The notes under the pieces: generated by a model
What the model saw: the letters and a program-made list of their open reading frames with translations, nothing else
What the model was told of the DNA's origin: nothing
Database searches by the model: none
Assembly (NCBI GenBank): GCA_030682755.1
Contig: JAUXNR010000426.1
Span: 1 to 15,020 of the forward strand
Length of the DNA: 15,020 bases
Direction of reading: 5' to 3'
From: Flavobacterium sp.
GTDB lineage: Bacteria; Bacteroidota; Bacteroidia; Flavobacteriales; Flavobacteriaceae
Made by a program: the position numbers and the translations under genes
Shown here: piece after piece, positions 1 to 5,513 of the stretch
Numbering within the stretch: position 1 is the first letter of the stretch
How the letters are laid out: every line of letters begins with the position of its first letter

Positions 1-302
1 TCCCAATCAAAATCTTGGGTTACTTTTGGAAGTGGGTTTCCTAAAATATCCAATTTTTCTTCAACCAAATACGAATTTAATTTCTCTTGTAAAAGTTTCT
101 TTACTTCTTCTAACAATACTGCTTTACCGTATTGTTTTTGAATCAAACTCATCGGCACAGTTCCTTTTCTAAACCCAGGAATAGCTGCGTTTTTTCGATA
201 ATCAGCCAAAACTTTTTGTACTTTATCTGCATAATCGGCTTTAGTAACCGGAACGGTTAACACAGCATTTAGGTCATCAACATTGGTTCTTGTAATATTC
301 AT
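1..302 (-). CDS. tig: Trigger factor, N-terminal part (cut by window edge)
   Basis: This is the first 100 codons of trigger factor, the ribosome-bound chaperone and peptidyl-prolyl isomerase that meets nascent chains at the exit tunnel. The minus-strand frame opens at ATG 300-302 with MNITRTNVDDLNAVLTV and stays open to the window edge. The ribosome-binding signature GFRKGTVP appears at about residues 48-55, preceded by the usual helix containing a DYRKNAAIPG-type segment. Only the ribosome-binding N-terminal domain is visible; the PPIase and C-terminal domains would lie to the left. It has its own promoter-like element at 335-342 and appears separate from the upstream holin-like gene. I read this frame by hand from the sequence; the GFRxG motif makes the identification secure, although completeness cannot be judged here. 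Confidence 0.95.
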   Translation of the reverse strand, partial: MNITRTNVDDLNAVLTVPVTKADYADKVQKVLADYRKNAAIPGFRKGTVPMSLIQKQYGKAVLLEEVKKLLQEKLNSYLVEEKLDILGNPLPKVTQDFDW

Positions 303-326
303 TGCTTCTATTATTATATACTAAAA

Positions 327-361
327 TTGGGTTGCAAAAGTATAACTTTTTTGCAACCCAA
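327..361 (-). terminator. 13-bp inverted repeat between holin-like gene and tig
   Basis: TTGGGTTGCAAAA (327-339) and TTTTGCAACCCAA (349-361) are perfect inverted copies separated by a 9-base loop. On the minus strand the hairpin is followed by TTTTAG, so it could act as an intrinsic terminator for the leftward pdxJ-hydrolase-holin unit, though the T run is short. The tig -7 element lies inside the loop and second arm, so an operator role is also possible. Confidence 0.55.
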
Positions 362-365
362 ACAA
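335..365 (-). promoter_or_regulatory. Bacteroidota-type promoter for tig
   Basis: Read on the minus strand, TACTTTTG (342 down to 335) matches the Bacteroidota -7 consensus TAnnTTTG exactly. A TTG at 365-363 lies 20 bases upstream, within the usual 17-23 spacing for the -33 element. Transcription would start near 328, giving a leader of roughly 25 bases before the tig ATG at 302. The match is seen in the sequence; promoter activity is inferred. Confidence 0.6.
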
Positions 366-407
366 GTATAATGAATTGAATTTTAGGACTTCAGAAATAA
401 GACAAAT

Positions 408-755
408 CTAGCCTTTTTCTCCTCCGGTAAGATTATAAACAATTGACTGAGCAACAGATAAAACAATACTGAAAAGCAAAGCATACCAAAAAGACGATAC
501 GCTGAATCCGCCAACAATATAACCTGAAAACTGAATGATTAACGCATTAATTACCAAAAGGAAAAGCCCTAAAGTAAGAATAGTTATGGGTAATGTTAAA
601 ATCACTAAAATGGGTTTTATAAAAATATTTAATAAGCCCAAAACAATAGCCACTAACACCGCCGACATAAAATTTGCAACTGCAACTCCCGGCAAAATAT
701 GAGCCAAAAGCAAAACCAAAGCCGCTGTAACGATAATTCTAATTATTAAATTCAT
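408..755 (-). CDS. Small membrane protein of the phage-holin-4_2 (PF04020) type
   Basis: A 115-residue, very hydrophobic protein with four predicted membrane segments (about residues 4-21, 28-45, 49-78 and 88-108). The central NIFIKPILVILTLPITIL stretch followed by LGLFLLVINAL is the hallmark of the family often named phage holin family 4 / DUF360. Family members are widespread on bacterial chromosomes and their cellular role is not established; the holin name comes from distant similarity and is no sign of a prophage, since no other phage gene is present. The gene lies 40 bases after the alpha/beta hydrolase in the same direction. A weak -7-like TACTTTTA sits at 781-774, so it may be read from the pdxJ promoter, its own promoter or both. 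The length and start fit the family. Confidence 0.85.
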   Translation of the reverse strand: MNLIIRIIVTAALVLLLAHILPGVAVANFMSAVLVAIVLGLLNIFIKPILVILTLPITILTLGLFLLVINALIIQFSGYIVGGFSVSSFWYALLFSIVLSVAQSIVYNLTGGEKG

Positions 756-795
756 ACGATATGTTTTTTATTATAAAAGTAAGAAAAAAAATGAA

Positions 796-1557
796 TTAAC
801 GAATAAATTCTCTAACAATTTCAAAAAATGCCTTTGGATTTTCTGCATGAAGCCAATGTCCAACGTTTGGAATAGTTTGAAATGTTGCCATTGGAAAATG
901 ATTTTTGATGGACTCAAAATCTTCTTCCAAAATATACCTCGAAAGACCTCCTTTTATAAATAACGTAGGCTTTTCAAACTTTTGATGTGCTTCGAGAGCT
1001 TTGCCAATTTCTTCAACTTTAGCCGTAAAAACCTTCAAATTAAACCGAAATGCCAATTGACCCGGTGTTTCCCAATACAAACTCTTCATTAAAAACTGAC
1101 GCGTTCCAAAATCAGGAATATAATTTTTAAGAATGTCTTCCACTCCATTTCTACTGGGTTGTTGCGAAAAATCAACGGCGTTTAATCCTGCCAAAATTTC
1201 TTGGTGATGTGGTTTATAATAACGAACACCTATATCGGCAACTATTAATTTTTCTACCAATTCCGGACGATTTGTTGCCAAATTCATCACCACCTTTCCA
1301 CCCATTGAATGTCCTAAAAAAACAGCGGTAGTAATGTTCTTGTCTTTACAATACTCCAAAACATCATCTGCCATGACTTCATAATTGAAATCCTCTGAAT
1401 GAAAGCTTCTGCCGTGATTTCTCAAATCTAGCATGTGCGTTTCAAAACCAAGTTCGGCAAATTGCGTGCCCAAGGTTTTCCAATTATCAGACATGCCTAA
1501 AAAGCCATGAAGTATAATCAATGGCTTTCCTTCGCCTTCAATTTTTGAATATAACAT
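796..1557 (-). CDS. Alpha/beta-fold hydrolase (YbfF-like esterase)
   Basis: A 253-residue cytoplasmic alpha/beta hydrolase with no signal peptide. The oxyanion-hole HGFLG is at residues 17-21, the nucleophile elbow GHSMGG at 82-87 (Ser84), and the catalytic histidine probably His234 in NVGHW. Asp108 in VADIG is a candidate acid residue, by analogy with the DIAP region of YbfF-type esterases, though I cannot confirm it. The RNHGRS segment at 46-51 and the GxSDNW after the oxyanion hole are also typical of this group. Substrate is unknown; acyl-CoA or short-chain ester thioesterase activity has been reported for relatives. It starts 11 bases after pdxJ ends, so the two genes are almost certainly co-transcribed, but no functional link to vitamin B6 is evident. 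Confidence 0.88.
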   Translation of the reverse strand: MLYSKIEGEGKPLIILHGFLGMSDNWKTLGTQFAELGFETHMLDLRNHGRSFHSEDFNYEVMADDVLEYCKDKNITTAVFLGHSMGGKVVMNLATNRPELVEKLIVADIGVRYYKPHHQEILAGLNAVDFSQQPSRNGVEDILKNYIPDFGTRQFLMKSLYWETPGQLAFRFNLKVFTAKVEEIGKALEAHQKFEKPTLFIKGGLSRYILEEDFESIKNHFPMATFQTIPNVGHWLHAENPKAFFEIVREFIR

Positions 1558-1568
1558 AAAATTGTTAT

Positions 1569-2282
1569 TTATTTTAATTTTTGTAAATACATAGCAACCA
1601 CATTTTCAATCCCTAGATAAAGGGACTCACAAATTAATGCATGCCCGATTGAAACTTCCAATAAATTTGGAATATGCTCTTTAAAGAACTTTATGTTTTC
1701 TAAACTCAAATCATGACCCGCATTAATTCCCAGACCCAATTGATTGGACAAATTTGCAGCTTCAACATAAGGTTGAATACCGTTTTTGTTCCCCAAACCA
1801 TACTGATGTGCATAACTTTCGGTATACAATTCAATACGATCTGTTCCCGTTGCTTTTGCTCCTTCAATCATCGCTAAAACAGGATCAACAAAAATGGAGG
1901 TTCTGATGTTGTTCCTTTTAAATTCTGCAATAACTTCAGTTAAAAAAGACTTGTTTTTAAGTGTATCCCATCCCGCATTTGAAGTTAATGCATCATCAGC
2001 ATCCGGCACTAAAGTAACCTGAGTTGGCTTAGTTTCAAGCACCAAATCAATAAATTTTTGAACTGGATTCCCTTCAATATTAAATTCAGTATAAACCAAA
2101 GGTTTTAAATCTCTGGCATCTTGATAACGAATATGTCGTTCATCAGGTCTAGGGTGAATGGTCACGCCATGTGCACCAAACTTTTGAACATCAACAGCCA
2201 CTTGGGTTACACTTGGAACATTTCCACCACGAGAATTTCGTAAGGTTGCAATTTTATTAATATTTACACTTAACTTTGTCAT
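1569..2282 (-). CDS. pdxJ: Pyridoxine 5'-phosphate synthase PdxJ
   Basis: This enzyme condenses 1-deoxy-D-xylulose 5-phosphate with 3-amino-2-oxopropyl phosphate to form pyridoxine 5'-phosphate, the last ring-forming step of the DXP-dependent vitamin B6 route. The 237-residue product has the expected TIM-barrel motifs: LSVNINKIATLRNSRGG at 4-20, GVTIHPRPDERHI at 39-51 and GINAGHDLS at 185-193. By alignment from memory with the E. coli enzyme, His43, Glu70 and His190 correspond to catalytic His45, Glu72 and His193. The start at 2282 (MTKLSVN) was chosen because the family begins there. The open frame extends 16 codons further upstream, but that extension overlaps the promoter-like element at 2320-2327 and has no family similarity. 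It heads the leftward unit with the hydrolase. Confidence 0.96.
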   Translation of the reverse strand: MTKLSVNINKIATLRNSRGGNVPSVTQVAVDVQKFGAHGVTIHPRPDERHIRYQDARDLKPLVYTEFNIEGNPVQKFIDLVLETKPTQVTLVPDADDALTSNAGWDTLKNKSFLTEVIAEFKRNNIRTSIFVDPVLAMIEGAKATGTDRIELYTESYAHQYGLGNKNGIQPYVEAANLSNQLGLGINAGHDLSLENIKFFKEHIPNLLEVSIGHALICESLYLGIENVVAMYLQKLK

Positions 2283-2319
2283 TATATATGTTTTAAACCA
2301 TTTCTTTGTAAACTGATTG

Positions 2320-2327
2320 CAAAAATA
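2320..2327 (-). promoter_or_regulatory. -7 promoter element for pdxJ
   Basis: On the minus strand the bases read TATTTTTG, an exact TAnnTTTG match, about 38 bases before the chosen pdxJ ATG. No clear TTG is seen at the expected -33 distance. It lies in the 108-base divergent gap between pdxJ and the CBS gene. Its position supports the shorter pdxJ start. Confidence 0.5.
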
Positions 2328-2390
2328 CAAACTAAAACAAGCCTAGATATGCTATTTTTTGATTATTTTGCAACGAAAATTCAGAATTAA

Positions 2391-3050
2391 ATGCTAGATA
2401 TTACCAATTATATTATCAATGACTTTAAACCTTTTGATGGAAATGATTCCATTGATTCGGTTCAAAATTTTTTTTCAGACATGACCTATTCTCATTTTCC
2501 GGTTGTTTCTGAAGGTATTTATATTGGATGTATTGCCGCTGATGACGTGATCACATTTGACAACAACAAAACAATACTTGATTACCGTTATACGCTAGAA
2601 GGTTTTTTTGCCAGAACAAAAATGATTTGGTTAGATGTTTTGGAGGTATTTGCACAAAATCACGCCAATATTGTTCCTGTTTTAGATGAATCAAACACAT
2701 ACATCGGTTATTATGAATTGAATGACATCATCCAATTTTTTCATGAAACCCCTTTCATGAATGAACAAGGCGGAATTATTATTGTCAGAAAACCAACAAA
2801 AGATTTTTCCATGAGCCAGGTTGCTCAAATTGTTGAAACCAATAATGGTAAAATTTTAGGCATGTTTTTATCGGAAGCAACACAAGACAGCGTGCAAATT
2901 ACGATAAAAACTACGCTTGGAAGTTTAAATGAAATTATACAAACTTTCAGACGCTATGCTTATGAAATAGTTTCAGATCACCAAGAAGATTTTTACATTC
3001 AAAACTTAAAAGATCGTTCCGATTATCTTGACAAATATCTAAACATCTAA
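2391..3050 (+). CDS. CBS-domain protein with ACT-like C-terminus
   Basis: A 219-residue soluble protein. Two CBS motifs form a probable Bateman module at about residues 5-60 (SHFPVVSEGIYIGCIAADDV) and 64-118 (ANIVPVLDESNTYIGYYEL). Residues 125-205 (IIIVRKPTKDFSMSQVAQIV, followed by a beta-alpha-beta pattern) look like an ACT-type regulatory fold, the arrangement seen in AcuB-like proteins. CBS pairs commonly bind adenosine nucleotides such as AMP, ATP, NAD or SAM, so it may sense one. No catalytic domain is present. It ends three bases before nadK, so the two are surely co-transcribed and perhaps translationally coupled; a regulatory role toward NAD(P) metabolism is an inference from this neighbourhood only. 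The ATG at 2391 follows a 108-base divergent gap from pdxJ. Confidence 0.85.
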   Translation: MLDITNYIINDFKPFDGNDSIDSVQNFFSDMTYSHFPVVSEGIYIGCIAADDVITFDNNKTILDYRYTLEGFFARTKMIWLDVLEVFAQNHANIVPVLDESNTYIGYYELNDIIQFFHETPFMNEQGGIIIVRKPTKDFSMSQVAQIVETNNGKILGMFLSEATQDSVQITIKTTLGSLNEIIQTFRRYAYEIVSDHQEDFYIQNLKDRSDYLDKYLNI

Positions 3051-3053
3051 CCC

Positions 3054-3938
3054 ATGAAATTTGCCATTTACGGTCAGTATTACCAAAATGACACGCGTCC
3101 GATTATTCGGGATATTTTTGTTTTTTTAAACAAAAACGATGTGGAATTGGTTATTGAAACTGAGTTTTTAAAAATTTTATACCAAGAAGGAATCTTAAAA
3201 AAAGAATACAAAACATTTTCTACTCCGAGTGATTTGGATTCTAGTTTTGACATGATGTTGAGCATTGGCGGAGACGGTTCCATTTTAAGAGCTGTTACTT
3301 TTGTCAGACAAACAGGAATTCCAATCTTGGGAGTAAATGCAGGAAGATTAGGGTTTTTGGCTAAAGTTCAAAAAGAAAATATTGAAGATTTTATGCAACT
3401 TGTTTTGGATAAAAATTACACCATTTCAAAAAGAACATTGTTAAGCATTGAAAGCAAACCAAAAAATGATTCTTTAAAAGACTTAAATTTTGCGTTAAAT
3501 GAAATTTCTATAAGCAGAAAAGACACTACTTCCATGATTACATTGGAAACCTATTTGAATGGCGAATACTTAACATCCTATTGGGCAGATGGCTTGATTA
3601 TTTCAACACCAACCGGATCAACAGGCTATTCCTTGAGTTGCGGCGGTCCTGTTTTAACGCCTGATGTTAAAAGTTTAGTAATTACTCCAATTGCTCCTCA
3701 TAACTTAAATGCCAGACCCTTGGTAATTCCTGACAAAACAGAAATTAAAATAAAAGTTTCAGGTAGAGAAGCAAATTATTTGGTTTCACTTGACAGCAGA
3801 ATTGCAACCTTATCAAACAACACCATTTTAACCATAAAGAAAACGCCTTTCAAAATAAACATGGTTGAAATAGAGCACGAAACGTTTCTTAAAACACTCA
3901 GAAACAAGCTTCTTTGGGGTGAAGACAAGCGAAATTAA
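3054..3938 (+). CDS. nadK: NAD kinase
   Basis: NadK phosphorylates NAD+ at the 2'-hydroxyl of the adenosine ribose to make NADP+, and is the only known de novo source of NADP in most bacteria. The 294-residue product carries all family motifs: GGDGS at 72-76 (including the catalytic Asp74), NAGRLGFL at 95-102, the NE pair at 149-150, DG at 179-180 and STPTGSTGYS at 184-193 followed by GGP at 197-199. TPIAPHNLNARPLV at 211-224 completes the C-terminal beta-sandwich signature. Length is normal and the protein is cytoplasmic. The ATG follows the CBS gene stop by three bases. No convincing terminator is seen after it; the 143-base gap that follows contains a promoter-like element for the next gene. 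Confidence 0.97.
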   Translation: MKFAIYGQYYQNDTRPIIRDIFVFLNKNDVELVIETEFLKILYQEGILKKEYKTFSTPSDLDSSFDMMLSIGGDGSILRAVTFVRQTGIPILGVNAGRLGFLAKVQKENIEDFMQLVLDKNYTISKRTLLSIESKPKNDSLKDLNFALNEISISRKDTTSMITLETYLNGEYLTSYWADGLIISTPTGSTGYSLSCGGPVLTPDVKSLVITPIAPHNLNARPLVIPDKTEIKIKVSGREANYLVSLDSRIATLSNNTILTIKKTPFKINMVEIEHETFLKTLRNKLLWGEDKRN

Positions 3939-4055
3939 GTGCGATTTTTCACTTCTTTTACAACCACTCATACTACTATGCTTTAAATTTCGTTTTTTTT
4001 GAATATAAATATGTGATTTATACCAATTATATAGCTGTTAACTTCTCATAATTGT

Positions 4056-4063
4056 TATATTTG
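4056..4063 (+). promoter_or_regulatory. -7 promoter element for the DUF6089-uppS-bamA-ompH operon
   Basis: TATATTTG matches TAnnTTTG exactly and lies 18 bases before the chosen ATG at 4082, predicting a very short leader. A clear -33 TTG at normal spacing is not visible. The upstream 3939-4055 stretch holds no gene and only a weak 5-bp hairpin (3937-3954). Confidence 0.5.
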
Positions 4064-4081
4064 CACGCTATTTCAAAAGCA

Positions 4082-4765
4082 ATGAATAGAGTACTGATTT
4101 TGATTATCTTTTTGGTTTGCGGGTTTTTTTCAAAAGCTCAAATTAATGAAATTGGAATTTTTGCAGGAGGTTCAAACTATATTGGCGATATAGGAAAAAC
4201 CAACTACATTAATCCGAATCAATTGGCAATAGGTCTTTTGTACAAATGGAACAGAAGTACGAGACACTCCTATAGATTTAGTTTTACACACAGTAAAATT
4301 GCCGCAGACGATAACGATTCAAAAGCACCAAACAGAAATGAAAGAGGATATTCATTTGAAAATACCATCAATGAACTATCCGCTGGATTTGAATTTAATT
4401 TTTTTGACTTTGATTTACATCATTTTAAACCTCAAACCACACCTTATGTGGCCACAGGAATAAATTATTACAGTTATAAAGAATTATATTTCCTCAACGG
4501 CATTGCAAATGAAGACACAACAGAAAGAGGAATTTCTATTCCAATAATTTTAGGAGTAAAAACCAGAATAAATAATAATTTTGTTTTAGGAATCGAAGCA
4601 GGCGTTCGCTATACGTTTACAGATAATTTAGACGGAAGCAATCCAAAAAATAAAGACTATGCTAATTTAAAATTTGGAAATTTAAATAGTAATGATTGGT
4701 ATGTTTTTTCAGGCATAACACTAACCTATACATTTGGTGAAAACCCATGTTTTTGTCCTAATTAA
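4082..4765 (+). CDS. DUF6089-like outer-membrane beta-barrel protein
   Basis: A 227-residue exported protein of unknown function. The signal peptide is MNRVLILIIFLVCGFFSKAQ, with a probable cut after residue 18 or 20. The mature part starts with NEIGIFAGGSNYIGDIGK, matching the DUF6089 opening, and then shows alternating aromatic/hydrophobic segments (YRFSFTHSKI, AGFEFNFFDF, YVATGINYYSY, FVLGIEAGVRYTF, WYVFSGITLTYTF) typical of a small, roughly eight-stranded barrel. It ends in PCFCPN, with Cys223 and Cys225. The frame opens earlier at 4052, but that codon lies before the promoter element and would bury the signal peptide, so 4082 was chosen. It is encoded four bases before uppS in an envelope-assembly operon, which suggests, without proof, a conserved role in envelope biogenesis. 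Confidence 0.82.
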   Translation: MNRVLILIIFLVCGFFSKAQINEIGIFAGGSNYIGDIGKTNYINPNQLAIGLLYKWNRSTRHSYRFSFTHSKIAADDNDSKAPNRNERGYSFENTINELSAGFEFNFFDFDLHHFKPQTTPYVATGINYYSYKELYFLNGIANEDTTERGISIPIILGVKTRINNNFVLGIEAGVRYTFTDNLDGSNPKNKDYANLKFGNLNSNDWYVFSGITLTYTFGENPCFCPN

Positions 4766-4769
4766 TTCA

Positions 4770-5513
4770 ATGAGCTTAGAAACTTCAATAGTAAAAGATA
4801 AACTTCCCAAACATGTTGCCATTATAATGGACGGCAACGGACGTTGGGCAAAACAAAAAGGCATGATGCGTGTTTTTGGTCATGAAAATGGCACAAAAGC
4901 AGTTCGTCAAGTTGTTGAAGCATCTGCAAAACTGGGCATTGAAAACCTTACGTTATATGCCTTTTCAACAGAAAACTGGAATCGTCCAAAAGTAGAAGTA
5001 GATACATTAATGAACTTGTTAATCAAATCATTAAAAAACGAACTTCCAACTTTATTAAAGAACAATATCAAACTCAATACTATCGGAAACACCAACTTGC
5101 TTCCAAAGGGTGCTCAAAAAGAACTTTTAGAAGTAATTAACAAAACCGAAGGAAATTCAGCAATGACTTTAACATTAGCTTTGAGTTACGGATCGCGGGA
5201 AGAGCTGGTCTCAACCATAAAAAGCATTGCTCTCAAAGTTAAAAATAATATAATTTCTTTAGAAAGTATTGACGAATCAATTATTAATCAACATCTTTAC
5301 ACGCACAATTTACCCGATGTAGATTTGCTTATCAGAACCAGTGGCGAACACAGAATAAGCAACTTCTTACTATGGCAAATTGCCTATGCAGAACTATATT
5401 TTGTTGATGTTTTATGGCCGGATTTTTCAGAAGAAGATTTATATCAAGCCATTTTAAGCTATCAAAATAGAGAAAGAAGATTTGGAAAAACAAGTGAACA
5501 AATTAAACAATAA
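4770..5513 (+). CDS. uppS: Isoprenyl transferase (undecaprenyl-diphosphate synthase)
   Basis: UppS extends farnesyl diphosphate with isopentenyl units in the cis configuration to make undecaprenyl diphosphate, the lipid carrier for peptidoglycan and other envelope glycans. The 247-residue product has the family motifs: HVAIIMDGNGRWAK at 15-28 with catalytic Asp21, GHENG at 37-41, YAFSTENWNRP at 63-73, LALSYGSREEL at 136-146, and RTSGEHRISNFLLWQ at 189-203 followed by AYAELYF. ATG 4770 was chosen because the known N-terminus lies just upstream of KHVAIIMDG; the open frame extends 12 codons further into the preceding gene but without similarity. It sits four bases after the DUF6089-like gene and its 3' end may overlap the start of bamA. 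The enzyme acts at the cytoplasmic face of the inner membrane. Confidence 0.97.
   Translation: MSLETSIVKDKLPKHVAIIMDGNGRWAKQKGMMRVFGHENGTKAVRQVVEASAKLGIENLTLYAFSTENWNRPKVEVDTLMNLLIKSLKNELPTLLKNNIKLNTIGNTNLLPKGAQKELLEVINKTEGNSAMTLTLALSYGSREELVSTIKSIALKVKNNIISLESIDESIINQHLYTHNLPDVDLLIRTSGEHRISNFLLWQIAYAELYFVDVLWPDFSEEDLYQAILSYQNRERRFGKTSEQIKQ

Noticed and set aside
408..755. Prophage remnant suggested by the holin-like protein
   Set aside because: No other phage gene or attachment site is seen, and the family is common as a lone chromosomal gene.
2283..2330. N-terminal extension of pdxJ
   Set aside because: The extra 16 residues have no family similarity and cover the likely promoter.
2353..2370. 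Promoter for the CBS-nadK pair (TATTTTTT or TTATTTTG)
   Set aside because: Neither matches TAnnTTTG exactly and no -33 TTG is correctly spaced; a promoter must exist in this gap but its position is not resolved.
3937..3954. Possible terminator after nadK
   Set aside because: Only a 5-bp stem (AAGTG/CACTT) overlapping the nadK stop, followed by a short mixed T run; too weak to call.
4052..4081. Upstream in-frame start for the DUF6089-like gene
   Set aside because: It overlaps the -7 element at 4056-4063 and would place ten extra residues before a clear signal peptide; ATG 4082 fits better.
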